Source: Coralloluteibacterium stylophorae
GTDB lineage: Bacteria; Pseudomonadota; Gammaproteobacteria; Xanthomonadales; Xanthomonadaceae
NCBI RefSeq assembly: GCF_018122625.2
Contig: NZ_JAGQFT020000005.1
Span: forward strand, 62,001 to 126,000
Direction of reading: 5' to 3'
DNA length: 64,000 nt
Under the pieces are notes generated by a model, which ran no database searches, was not told the DNA's origin, and saw only the letters and a list, made by a program, of their open reading frames with translations. Made by a program: the position numbers and the translations under genes. This document shows, piece by piece, positions 17,654 to 27,303 of this stretch (the first letter of the stretch is position 1; each line of letters begins with the position of its first letter).

Positions 17654-19921
17654 ATGCGCTGGTTCAACGATCTGCCGATCACCTACAAGCTGCTGGCGAG
17701 CGTCTCGCTCGCGGCCCTGCTCACCCTCGTGCTGAGCCTGTTCTCGTTCCAGCGCCTCAACGACGCGCACCGTCAGATCGGCGCCATCGCCGGCGAGGAC
17801 ATTCCCAAGGTGCAGGCGCTGGGCGATATCCGCGGCTACCTCGGCGAGCTGCGTACCTACGAGCTGGCCCTGGTGTCGACGCAGAATTTCGGCGAGTACG
17901 AGCCGAGGTTCGCGGCGATGGACACCGCCATCGCGGGCGCGCGCGAGCAGTATGCGAGCCATCTCGATCCGGATGCCGACCGCACGCGCTACGAATCCAT
18001 GCGCGGCGCGATCGATGGCTATCTCGCCGCGTCCGCCCGCCTTCTCGACGCAGCACGCGCCGGCGACTACGAAGCCGCCGCGGCGATCTCCAGCGACGAG
18101 TCGCGGCCGCAGCGCCGCGTGACGTTCGCCGCGATCGACGCCCTCACTGCCGCCGACCGCGAACACCTCGACGCAGACCTCGCCGCCTCCGAGGCCGCCT
18201 TCGTGCAGAGCCGCAACGCGCTGGTGGTGCTGACGCTGGCCGCGGTCGGCATCGCGCTGGGTGCGGGCTTCTTCATCTCGCGCCGGATCGGCGTCGCGCT
18301 CGGCGAGGCCACCGCGGTGTCGCGGGCGATCGCCGAAGGGCGCTTCGACAGCCGCATCGAGGCGACCTCGCGCGACGAGACCGGACGCCTGCTGGAGAGC
18401 ATGTAGCGCATGCAGGCCCAGCTGCAGGCCTATGCAACCGCGCAGCTGGAGCTCGAGCGCCGGCACGAACGGGGCGAGATCAGCTACCGGATCGACGCCG
18501 GCGCCTTCCGCGGCGCCTACGCCGAAATGGCCGCCAAGACCAACGACCTCGTCGCCGCGCACCTCGCGGTCAAGATGCAGCTGGTCGACCTGATCGAGCA
18601 GTACGGCCGCGGCGACTTCAGCCGCGACATGCCGGAGCTGCCCGGCGAGAAGGCGCGCATCACCGAGGCGATGCGCCGCGCCAAGGTTGCGCTGGTCGGC
18701 ATCAAGGACGAGATCCTGGTGCTGTCGCAGGCTGCGGCGCGCGGCGACTTCGGCGCGCGCGGCGCGGCGGAGCGGTACGAGAACGGCTTCCGCGAGATGG
18801 TGGTGGCGCTCAACACGCTGATGCAGGAGGCCGATGCCGGCCTGTCCGACGTCGGCCGGATCATGGGTGCGATCGCCGACGGCGACCTCACCCAGCGCGT
18901 CGAGGCGCAGTACCAGGGCGCATTCGGCACCCTGGCCGCCGACGCCAACCGCACCGTCGAGCGCCTGACCGACATCGTGCGCGGCATCCAGTCCGCGGTG
19001 TCGTCGATCAGTACCGCCGCCGGCGAGATCGCCAGCGGCAACCAGGACCTGTCCGGCCGCACCGAACAGCAGGCCGCATCGCTGGAAGAGACGGCGTCGT
19101 CGATGGAGGAGCTCACCTCCACCGTCCGCCAGAACGCCGAGAACGCGCAGCAGGCCAACCAGCTCGCGCGCGGCGCGGGCGAGGTCGCGGCCAGCGGCGG
19201 CAAGGTGGTCGACGAGGTGGTGACGACCATGGGCGCGATCAGCGCCTCCTCGGCACGCATCGCCGACATCATCGGCGTGATCGACGGCATCGCCTTCCAG
19301 ACCAACATCCTTGCGTTGAATGCGGCGGTGGAAGCCGCGCGCGCCGGCGAGCAGGGGCGGGGCTTCGCCGTGGTGGCATCGGAAGTGCGCAGCCTCGCCG
19401 GGCGTTCGGCGGATGCGGCCAAGGAGATCAAGACGCTGATCTCGGACTCGACGGAGCAGGTCGAGCTCGGCTCCGACCTGGTCGCGCGCGCCGGCAGCAC
19501 GATGAGCGGGATCGTGACGTCGGTGAAGCGCGTCACCGACATCATGGGCGACATCGCCGCGGCCTCGAGCGAGCAGCGCGCCGGCATCGAGCAGGTCAAC
19601 CACGTGGTCACCCAGCTCGACGAGACGACCCAGCAGAACGCCGCACTGGTCGAGGAGGCCTCGGCCGCCGCGCGCAGCCTCGAGGAGCAGGCCGGCGAGC
19701 TGGCCGCCGCGGTGGCGGTGTTCCGCATCGAGCGCGCGGCGACCCGGGCCGCCGCCACGCCGGCGTCGTCGACGTCGGTCGCCGCTGCCGGGCAGCGCAT
19801 GCCGGCGCCGCGCGCCGCCGCACCCGCGGCCAGGCCGATGTCGACGCCGAAGCAGAAGCCCGAACGCGCCGCGGCCCTGGCCGCCGTCGGCGGCGACGAC
19901 GGCGACTGGCAGGAGTTCTGA
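17654..19921 (+). pseudogene. Methyl-accepting chemotaxis protein 2, interrupted by an in-frame amber codon
   Basis: The reading frame encodes a complete receptor: TM1 (about 11-33), a four-helix-bundle type periplasmic domain, TM2 (about 187-208), several HAMP units, a signalling domain and a DWQEF tail. Codon 251 (18404-18406) is TAG. Receptor 3 has LLASMQRMQ at the homologous place, so a CAG to TAG change in the first HAMP is the simplest explanation. The frame is otherwise intact on both sides. An ATG at 18410 could restart translation and give a 503-residue soluble HAMP-signalling fragment. The start at 17654 has AGGA seven bases upstream. Pseudogene, sequencing error and reinitiation all remain possible. 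Confidence 0.88.
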
Positions 19922-20088
19922 CCCCTCCGCGCGGGCGTCGCCTGCTGGCGGCGCCCGCACACCCCGGCGCGCCGTGTCCGCGGGCGCCACGCATCCCGCA
20001 CTTCCCACCCCGCCCCACGGCCGCCCGCCACAGGCCTCCCGTCCCATCATCACGCTCCGGCCTGCGCCGGGGCGCAGGATCCGCACGC

Positions 20089-21228
20089 ATGCGCTCCCAG
20101 CTCCTCGTCCTCACCCTCGGCCTCGTCGCCGGGCCCGCCCACGCTCAATGGCCCGCAATCACCGCGGCCACCCCGATCGGCGACAGCGAACTCGCCTTCA
20201 CCGCCAACTGGGCGTACGACCACAACGCCTTCCATCACGTCGGCGAGTTCGGCAGGGCCGACGGCTTCCGCAACGACTCGCACTTCCGCCGCCGCGAGAC
20301 CGGCTTCGTCCTGCGCAGGAAGGGCGTCTACGACTTCACCCTGCAGTACGACTTCGAGGCCGAGGTGTGGATGGACGTGGCGTTGCGCCTGCAGTCGGAG
20401 GCGTTCCTCGGGCGCGACGTCGGCGCGCTGCGGCTGGGCCAGTTCAAGACGCCGGTGGGCTTCGACAGCGTGGGATCCTCGCGCAACGCGCCGTTCCTGG
20501 AGCCGGCCCTGCCGGTGCAGGTGGCCTACGCCGGCCGCCGCGTCGGCGCCGAATGGTCGCTGCAGCGTCCGCACGCGTTGGCGAGCGTCGCCTGGTTCGG
20601 CGGCAACGACCTCGAAGGCGACAACGCCGGCCAGACCGCGGCGCTCCGCGCCGCCTGGGTGCCGCGCAACGCCGCCGGCGACGTCCTGCACCTGGGCGTC
20701 GCGGCCAGCCGCGAGGAGCCCGACAGCGCCAGCTTCCGCATGCGCGCGCGGCCGGAGGCCGGGCTGACCCTGGTGCGCCTGGTCGACACCGGCAGCCTCG
20801 AGCACACCGAGGCGATCCACCGCGTCGGCCTGGAAGGCCTGTGGATCGAGGGGCCGTGGTCGCTGCAGGGCGAGGTGCTCGACGTGCGCGCGGCGCGCGG
20901 CGACGGCTTCGCCGACGTCACCGGGCGCGGCGCGTACGTGTTCGGCAGCTGGGTCGTCACCGGCGAGTCGCGCGGCTACAACGGCTACGCCACCAACGTG
21001 GTGCCGGCGGCGACCTCGGCGCTCGAGCTGCTGCTGCGCTACAGCGCACTCGACCTCGACGACGGTGGCACCCGCGGCGGCTGCCAGTCCGACTGGACCG
21101 TCGGCGCGAACTGGTACGTCGGCCGCAACCTGAAGTTCCAGGCCAACTACGTCTTCGCCCACAGCGACCGCCAGGGTGTGGTCAGCGATCCCGAGGTCTT
21201 CGGCCTGCGCGCGCAGCTGTTCTTCTGA
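20089..21228 (+). CDS. Outer-membrane phosphate-selective-type porin (OprO/OprP family)
   Basis: A 379-residue protein with a signal peptide (MRSQLLVLTLGLVAGPAHA, cleavage after AHA) and a long alternating beta-barrel pattern ending in the RAQLFF aromatic terminus typical of outer-membrane proteins. Motifs resembling porin O/P include LRLGQFKTPVGFD, which recalls the GQFKxPF-type strand of that family, and the late NWYVGRNLKFQANYVF strand. AGGA lies nine bases before the ATG. It is placed between receptors 2 and 3 with no sigma-28 promoter of its own, so it may be read from receptor 2. Substrate specificity cannot be told. Confidence 0.82.
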   Translation: MRSQLLVLTLGLVAGPAHAQWPAITAATPIGDSELAFTANWAYDHNAFHHVGEFGRADGFRNDSHFRRRETGFVLRRKGVYDFTLQYDFEAEVWMDVALRLQSEAFLGRDVGALRLGQFKTPVGFDSVGSSRNAPFLEPALPVQVAYAGRRVGAEWSLQRPHALASVAWFGGNDLEGDNAGQTAALRAAWVPRNAAGDVLHLGVAASREEPDSASFRMRARPEAGLTLVRLVDTGSLEHTEAIHRVGLEGLWIEGPWSLQGEVLDVRAARGDGFADVTGRGAYVFGSWVVTGESRGYNGYATNVVPAATSALELLLRYSALDLDDGGTRGGCQSDWTVGANWYVGRNLKFQANYVFAHSDRQGVVSDPEVFGLRAQLFF

Positions 21229-21381
21229 GCGGCGGGCGCAGGGCGCAGGGCGGGCAGCGACCCGCGTGCGGAGTTGAGGCCGGCGCAGGAAGTTGAACGG
21301 CCGCGCCAGGTGCGGCATCGGCGTCTGGCAGACGCCGATGTCCATTCTGTGAAGCCGGTGTGGCAAAACGGGCTTCCAACG

Positions 21382-21410
21382 GTCAAGCGGACGCACCGCG
21401 CGGCCGATAC
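21382..21410 (+). promoter_or_regulatory. Sigma-28 promoter of receptor 3
   Basis: GTCAAG at 21382-21387, 15-base spacer, GCCGATAC at 21403-21410, 69 bases before the receptor start. Confidence 0.75.
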
Positions 21411-21479
21411 CGGTGGTGCGGGGCGGGCCCAAGGCCGACGGCCCCGCACCCCATATCCGCCCCCGGAAACACCCGCCCC

Positions 21480-23765
21480 ATGACCGCCTTCCTCCAGCGC
21501 TTCCGCGTCGGCCAGCGCCTCGGCGCCGCCTTCACCCTGCTTGTCGCCCTGCTCGCCGTTCTGGCGGCCATCGCCTTCTCGGGCATGCAGAACATCGAGA
21601 GCCACCTCGAGAACATCGTCGAGGACGACATCCGCAAGTCCGCGCTGCTCAACGAGATGATCGACGCCAACAACGCGATCGCCCTCGCCATGCGCAATGC
21701 GGTGCTCCTTCAGGATGCCGCCGCACTCGACGCGCAGCGCAAGGTGCTCGAGGCGTCCCGTGCGAAGTACACCGCCGCGCGCGAGCAGCTGGAGGCGAAT
21801 CCGCCCAGCGCCGCCGCCGCCCCCATCCGCGCCGAGATGAAGGCGGCGCGCGAGGTCACGCGTCCGCTCAACGACCGCGTGCTGGAGCTGGCTTTCGCGG
21901 GCGACACCGTGACGGCCACGCAGCTCCTGATCGAGGAGGCCGCGCCCGCCATGGAGCGCTGGCAGGCGGCGCTGATGAAGAATCTCGCGCTGCAGCGGAC
22001 CGACTCGGCGGCGGGCTACGCCGAAGCGCGCGGCAGCTACGAGGCGGCGCGGACACTCCTGTTCGCGCTGACGGCGGTGGCGGTGCTGCTGGCCGCCGCC
22101 TGTGGCTGGCTGATCACCCGCAGCCTGACCCGTCCGCTGTCGGAGGCCACGCGCGTGGCGGACGCCATCGCCGGAGGCGACTTCAGCAGCGTCATCGATG
22201 CGCGTGCGAATGACGAGACCGGCCGGCTGCTGGCCAGCATGCAGCGCATGCAGGTCACGCTGCAGTCGTATTCGAAGGCGCAGCTCGAGATGGGCGCCCG
22301 CCATGATGCAGGGCAGATCAGCCACCGCATCGACGCGAGCGCCTTCCGCGGCGCCTACGCCGAGATGGCCGGCACCACCAACGCCCTGGTGGAGTCCCAC
22401 ATCGTGGTCATGCAGGAACTCGCTGCGCTGGCGCAGCGCTATGCAGTCGGCGATCTGTCCGACGACATGCGCGACCTGCCCGGCGAGAAGGCCGCCATCA
22501 CCGAAGCGATGCAGGCGACCAAGCAGAACCTCTCTGCGGTCAACGCACAGATCAGGACGCTGGCGGATGCCGCGGCGGCGGGCGACTTCGGCGCGCGCGG
22601 CGACGAGTCGCGCTACGACTTCGCGTTCCGCGAGATGGTGGCGGCGCTGAACCGCCTGATGCAGGAGGCCGATGCCGGCCTCGCCGACGTCGGGCGGGTG
22701 ATGGGCGCGATCGCCGAGGGCGACCTGACCCGGCGCGTCGAGCGCAGCTACCAGGGCGCCTTCGGCCGCCTCGCCGCCGACGCCAACCGCACCGCGGACC
22801 AGCTGACCGACATCGTGCGCGGCATCAAGGGCTCGGTGGAGTCGATCAACACCGCCTCCGGCGAGATCGCCGCGGGCAACCAGGATCTCTCCGCCCGCAC
22901 CGAGCAGCAGGCCGCGTCGCTGGAGGAGACGGCGTCGTCGATGGAGGAACTGACCTCGACGGTCAGGCAGAACGCCGAGAACGCACGCCAGGCCAACCAG
23001 CTCGCGCAGGGCGCGGGCGAGGTGGCGGTGGACGGCGGCAAGGTGGTCGAGGACGTGGTGAGCACCATGGGCGCGATCACCGAGTCCTCGAGGCGGATCG
23101 CCGACATCATCGGCGTGATCGACGGGATCGCCTTCCAGACCAACATCCTGGCGCTCAACGCGGCGGTGGAAGCCGCGCGCGCCGGCGAGCAGGGGCGCGG
23201 CTTCGCGGTCGTCGCGTCCGAGGTGCGCAGCCTCGCGCAGCGCTCCGCGGATGCGGCCAAGGAGATCAAGGCCCTGATCGCCGACTCCAGCGAGAAGGTG
23301 GAGCTGGGTTCGGAGCTGGTGAATCGCGCTGGGGCGACGATGACCGAGATCGTCAGCTCGGTGAAGCGGGTCACCGACATCATGGGCGAGATCACCGCGG
23401 CCAGCGCCGAGCAGAGCGCCGGCATCGAGCAGGTCAACCGCACCGTGACCCAGCTCGACGAGGTGACCCAGCAGAATGCGGCGCTGGTCGAGGAGGCCTC
23501 CGCCGCGGCACGCAGCATGGAAGAGCAGGCCGGCGAGCTGTTCGCGGCGGTCGCGGTGTTCCGGCTGGAGCCGGGCGTGCCGGCCGCGAAGGCCGCGTCG
23601 GCCGCGCTCGGGAAGAAGGCGTCTGCGAAGAAGCCCGCGGCCGCACCCGCGGCACTCGCTGCTCGCGTGAGCGAACGGCCCGCGCCGCAGGCGGCGGCCA
23701 GGCCGACCGCGCCGAAGAAGCTTGTCGCCGTCACTGCCGAGGATGGCGACTGGCAGGAGTTCTGA
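21480..23765 (+). CDS. Methyl-accepting chemotaxis protein 3 (four-helix-bundle sensor, poly-HAMP, DWQEF tail)
   Basis: A 761-residue receptor. TM1 (about 11-33) and TM2 (about 190-212) bracket a helical periplasmic domain of the 4HB_MCP type with the [12 protein letters not shown]-like late helix. Cytoplasmically there is a canonical HAMP ([18 protein letters not shown]), then several further HAMP-like units marked by GDL or GDF cores ([28 protein letters not shown]), then a 36-heptad signalling domain. An Ala/Lys-rich linker leads to DWQEF. ATG 21480 begins the TM1 region directly. Ligand unknown. Confidence 0.93.
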   Translation: MTAFLQRFRVGQRLGAAFTLLVALLAVLAAIAFSGMQNIESHLENIVEDDIRKSALLNEMIDANNAIALAMRNAVLLQDAAALDAQRKVLEASRAKYTAAREQLEANPPSAAAAPIRAEMKAAREVTRPLNDRVLELAFAGDTVTATQLLIEEAAPAMERWQAALMKNLALQRTDSAAGYAEARGSYEAARTLLFALTAVAVLLAAACGWLITRSLTRPLSEATRVADAIAGGDFSSVIDARANDETGRLLASMQRMQVTLQSYSKAQLEMGARHDAGQISHRIDASAFRGAYAEMAGTTNALVESHIVVMQELAALAQRYAVGDLSDDMRDLPGEKAAITEAMQATKQNLSAVNAQIRTLADAAAAGDFGARGDESRYDFAFREMVAALNRLMQEADAGLADVGRVMGAIAEGDLTRRVERSYQGAFGRLAADANRTADQLTDIVRGIKGSVESINTASGEIAAGNQDLSARTEQQAASLEETASSMEELTSTVRQNAENARQANQLAQGAGEVAVDGGKVVEDVVSTMGAITESSRRIADIIGVIDGIAFQTNILALNAAVEAARAGEQGRGFAVVASEVRSLAQRSADAAKEIKALIADSSEKVELGSELVNRAGATMTEIVSSVKRVTDIMGEITAASAEQSAGIEQVNRTVTQLDEVTQQNAALVEEASAAARSMEEQAGELFAAVAVFRLEPGVPAAKAASAALGKKASAKKPAAAPAALAARVSERPAPQAAARPTAPKKLVAVTAEDGDWQEF

Positions 23766-23844
23766 CGCCGGATGCGACGCGGCCGCACCGGGTGCGCCGC
23801 GTCGTCCGCCGAGGAGACGGCCGGTCCAGGTTTTCGGAGATGGA

Positions 23845-23872
23845 CTCAAGCGCCTCCCGCGCAGGCCGATAA
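23845..23872 (+). promoter_or_regulatory. Sigma-28 promoter of receptor 4
   Basis: CTCAAG at 23845-23850, 14-base spacer, perfect GCCGATAA at 23865-23872, 43 bases before the start. This is one of the best matches in the window. Confidence 0.85.
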
Positions 23873-23915
23873 CGACGGCAGCCGCCTCCCCTTCGCGGCG
23901 CCAGAGAGCCCGTCC

Positions 23916-26252
23916 GTGAATCCTGTCACCTACCTGCGTCGGCGCCTCGCCGACCTCTCCCTCAACCGCAAGTTCGTCGTGCTGTGCGTACTGCTGGCCT
24001 GCGGCGTCGTGACGCTGTCGGTCATTGCGGCGCGCATGCAGTACCTGGACCTGTTGGACGCCCGCCAGGACCGCGTGCGCACCCAGGTCGACATGGGCAT
24101 GAACGTGCTGCGCCACTACGCCGCGGAGGCCGCCAGCGGCGCGCTGACCCGCGAGCAGGCCCAGGCCGAGGCGCGCATTGCACTTGCGCAGATGCACGCC
24201 AACGACGGCGTCGACTACTTCTTCGTGCTCGGGCCCGACCTGCACATGGTCGTGCACCCGAGCAAGCAGGGTCAGGACATGCACGGCGAGGTCGATGCGA
24301 ACGGCTTCGAGCCGTACACCGCGATGCAGGAGGCGGCGAAGGCCGGTGGCGGGTTCACCACCTACCTCACCTCCAAGCCGGGCGCCGAGGGCGACTTCGC
24401 CAAGGTCACCTACAGCGCGCTGCTCGACGACTGGCAGTGGACGCTCGCGATGGGCGTGTACATCGACGACGTGCAGGCCGAGGCACTGGCCTTCACCGGC
24501 GTCCTCACCGTCGCCGGCGCCGCCCTGATCGCGATCATCGCGGGCCTGTGCTGGGTGATCGCGCGTCTCATCGCACGTCCGGTGCGTGCGGCCACCGCCG
24601 CCGCCGAGTCGATCGCCGCCGGGCGCATGGACGTCGACCTGGAAGGCGAGTCCCGCGACGAGGTCGGTCGCCTGCTGGAGAGCATGCGCCAGATGCGCGC
24701 GCGCCTGCAGGCGGTGATCGCCGCGCAGGTCGAACTGCAGCACCGCCACGAGGCCGGCGAGATCAGCTACCGGATCGACGCTTCGGCGTTCGCCGGCGCC
24801 TACGCCGAGATGGCGGAGAAGGCCAACGACCTCGCCGCCGGCCACATCGCGGTGCAGACCCAGGTGGCCGACCTGGCGCAGCGCTACGCCGTCGGCGACC
24901 TCAGCGAGGACATGCCGGAGCTGCCGGGCGAGAAGGCGGCGCTGACCGAGGCCATGCGCACCACCAAGCGCAACCTCGCCGCCATCAACGACGAGATCCA
25001 GCGCCTGGCCGGCGCCGCCGCCCGCGGCGACTTCGGCGCGCGCGGCGACGAGGGCCGCTACGACTACGCGTTCCGCGACATGGTCGCCGCGCTCAACGCG
25101 CTGATGCAGGAGGCCGACGCGGGCCTGACCGACGTCGGCCGCGTGATGTCCGCGATCGCCGAGGGCGACCTGACCCGGCGCGTGGACCGCGCGTACCAGG
25201 GCGCCTTCGGCAGGCTCGCGGCCGATGCGAACCGCACGGCGGAGCAGCTCACCGGCATCGTGCGCGGCATCAAGGGTTCGGTCGACTCGATCAACACCGC
25301 CTCCGGCGAGATCGCTTCGGGCAACCAGGACCTGTCCGGCCGCACCGAGGAGCAGGCCGCCTCGCTCGAAGAGACGGCATCGTCGATGGAGGAGCTCACC
25401 TCCACCGTGCGCCAGAACGCCGAGAACGCCCGCCAGGCCAACCAGCTCGCGCAGGGCGCGGGCGAGGTGGCGGTGAACGGCGGCAGGGTGGTCGAGGAGG
25501 TGGTGACCACGATGGGCGCGATCAGCGAATCGTCGAAGAAGATCGCCGACATCATCGGCGTGATCGACGGCATCGCCTTCCAGACCAACATCCTGGCGCT
25601 CAACGCCGCGGTGGAAGCCGCGCGTGCGGGCGAGCAGGGCCGCGGCTTCGCCGTGGTGGCATCGGAAGTGCGCAGCCTTGCCGGCCGCTCGGCGGACGCG
25701 GCCAAGGAGATCAAGGCGCTGATCGCCGACTCCAGCGAGAAGGTCGAGCTGGGTTCGGAGCTGGTGAACCGGGCCGGCGCGACCATGACCGAGATCGTGA
25801 GCTCGGTGAAGCGCGTCACCGACATCATGGGCGAGATCACCGCGGCCAGCGCCGAGCAGAGCGCGGGCATCGAGCAGGTCAACCGCACGGTGACCCAGCT
25901 CGACGAGACCACGCAGCAGAACGCGGCGCTGGTCGAGGAAGCCTCGGCGGCCGCGCGCAGCCTGGAGGAGCAGGCCGGCGAGCTGGCGGCGTCGGTGGCG
26001 GTGTTCCGGGTCGAGCAGGCCGTGCAGCAGGCGGCCACGGCGGCCCCGCGCACGGCGGCGCCTGCAAAGGCGGGCAAGGTGGACTCCGCCAAGGCGATCA
26101 AGCCGGCGCAGCCCGCCAGGCCGGCCGACGCGGCGGTGCCGAAGACGGCGGCGCCGGCAACGAACGCGAAGGCACCCGCGGCACCGGCCAGGCCGGTCGT
26201 GCGCAGGCCGGAACCGGTCCTGGCCGACGACGGCGACTGGCAGGAGTTCTGA
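23916..26252 (+). CDS. Methyl-accepting chemotaxis protein 4 (single-Cache sensor, poly-HAMP, DWQEF tail)
   Basis: A 778-residue receptor starting at GTG 23916, the first start after the sigma-28 promoter that precedes TM1 (about 18-40). The periplasmic domain resembles a single Cache 2 sensor, with [18 protein letters not shown] and the [12 protein letters not shown] end block. TM2 is at about 195-217. HAMP units follow, again with the [10 protein letters not shown] and RGDFGARG cores, and then a signalling domain, linker and DWQEF tail. From the signalling domain onward it is nearly identical in bases to receptor 1, while its sensor and HAMP parts resemble receptors 2 and 3. It therefore looks like a mosaic gene. 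Confidence 0.92.
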   Translation: MNPVTYLRRRLADLSLNRKFVVLCVLLACGVVTLSVIAARMQYLDLLDARQDRVRTQVDMGMNVLRHYAAEAASGALTREQAQAEARIALAQMHANDGVDYFFVLGPDLHMVVHPSKQGQDMHGEVDANGFEPYTAMQEAAKAGGGFTTYLTSKPGAEGDFAKVTYSALLDDWQWTLAMGVYIDDVQAEALAFTGVLTVAGAALIAIIAGLCWVIARLIARPVRAATAAAESIAAGRMDVDLEGESRDEVGRLLESMRQMRARLQAVIAAQVELQHRHEAGEISYRIDASAFAGAYAEMAEKANDLAAGHIAVQTQVADLAQRYAVGDLSEDMPELPGEKAALTEAMRTTKRNLAAINDEIQRLAGAAARGDFGARGDEGRYDYAFRDMVAALNALMQEADAGLTDVGRVMSAIAEGDLTRRVDRAYQGAFGRLAADANRTAEQLTGIVRGIKGSVDSINTASGEIASGNQDLSGRTEEQAASLEETASSMEELTSTVRQNAENARQANQLAQGAGEVAVNGGRVVEEVVTTMGAISESSKKIADIIGVIDGIAFQTNILALNAAVEAARAGEQGRGFAVVASEVRSLAGRSADAAKEIKALIADSSEKVELGSELVNRAGATMTEIVSSVKRVTDIMGEITAASAEQSAGIEQVNRTVTQLDETTQQNAALVEEASAAARSLEEQAGELAASVAVFRVEQAVQQAATAAPRTAAPAKAGKVDSAKAIKPAQPARPADAAVPKTAAPATNAKAPAAPARPVVRRPEPVLADDGDWQEF

Positions 26253-26371
26253 CGCGCCTTTGCTTCAAGCCCTTCCCCTTGCGGGGAAGGCTGGGATGGG
26301 GGGCGCGAAGCGCTCGCGGGTGTCCCGGACCAGCAAGCACGCGGCTGGCGCCGCGCCCCCTCTCCCCAACC
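25299..26371 (+). repeat. Near-identical 1.07-kb segment, copy B (see 16331-17402)
   Basis: Counterpart of 16331-17402. The identity starts inside the coding sequence at GCCTCCGGCGAGATCGCTTC and passes through the stop codon into the first unit of the palindromic array, so the conversion or duplication tract includes non-coding DNA. Confidence 0.92.
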
Positions 26372-27115
26372 CTCCCCCGCGAGGGGGGAGGGAGCCGGGT
26401 GCGCTTCGTGAGGAGCCGACCCGCACGCCACGCGCCCTGCCTAAGCCCCTTCCCCCCTTGCGGGGGAAGGTTGGGATGGGGGGAGGCGCGAAGCGCTCGC
26501 GGGCGCATCGAACCAGCAAGCACGCGGCTGCGCCGCGCCCCTCTCCCAACCCTCCCCCGCGAGGGGGGAGGGAGCCGGGTGCGCTTCGTGGAGCCGACCC
26601 TGCACCCCATGCGCCCCTGCCTTCAGCTCCTTCCTCCTTGCGGGGGGAAGGCTGGGATGGGGGGGGGGCGCGAAGCGCTCGCCGGCGCGCCGAACCAGCA
26701 AGCGCGCGGCTGCGCCGCGCCCCTCTCCCCAACCCTCCCCCGCGAGGGGGGAGGGAGCCGGGTGCGCTTCGTGAGGAGCTGGCCCGCACGCCACGCGCCC
26801 TGCCTAAGCCCCTTCCCCCCTTGCGGGGGAAGGTTGGGATGGGGGGAGGCGCGAAGCGCTCGCAGGCGCACCGAACCAGCACGCACGCGGCTGCGCCGCA
26901 CCCCTCTCCCCAACCCTCCCCGGGAGGGGAAGGGAGCCGGGTGCGCTTCGTGAGGAGCCGGCCCGCACGCCACGCGCCCTGCCTAAGCCCCTTCCCCCCT
27001 TGCGGGGGAAGGTTGGGATGGGGGGAGGCGCGAAGCGCTCGCAGGCGCACCGAACCAGCACGCACGCGGCTTTGCCGCGCGCCACACCCGAACTCCCGCA
27101 CGAGGGGGAGAGAGC
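26269..27115. repeat. Array of five ~180-bp palindromic intergenic repeats
   Basis: Units start near 26269, 26449, 26628, 26811 and 26992 (spacing about 175-183). Each has a ccttccccccttgcggggg stem, a tgggatggggggaggcgcg stretch, gcgaagcgctcgc, cgcggctgcgccgcg and a second stem around ctcccccgcgaggggggag. The spacers between stems (for example gaaccagcaagcacg) are also conserved. This fills nearly all of the 1.05-kb gap between receptors 4 and 5; no gene is present. Confidence 0.9.
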
Positions 27116-27196
27116 AGATCGCGGAGCCCGCGTCGCGCTTGTGCAAACGCACATCCGACGCCTGTCACGGTTCCGCATACCGCATGTCGTCGCGAT

Positions 27197-27225
27197 GTAA
27201 AGACGCCGTGATCCGGATCCGATAA
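27197..27225 (+). promoter_or_regulatory. Sigma-28 promoter of receptor 5
   Basis: GTAAAG at 27197-27202, 15-base spacer, TCCGATAA at 27218-27225, 78 bases before the start codon. Confidence 0.75.
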
Positions 27226-27303
27226 GTCGAGGGACGGTCTGCCCGTACCCATCGCGGGCGCGCCGTGCAGGCATCTCCCCGATCGGCTCCCGGCATCGCA
27301 CTC

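Noticed and set aside
17539-20088. Very long plus-strand frame upstream of and in frame with the porin gene
   Set aside because: It overlaps receptor 2 in a different frame; the porin has its own signal peptide and ribosome binding site at 20089.
26269-27115. Possible CRISPR array
   Set aside because: Units of about 180 bp are repeated almost entirely, without short direct repeats and unique spacers, and no cas genes are present.
26260-27225. Open frames inside the receptor 4-5 repeat array that look like proteins rich in LPNPPPRGG
   Set aside because: They are translations of the palindromic repeat unit and carry no independent coding signal.
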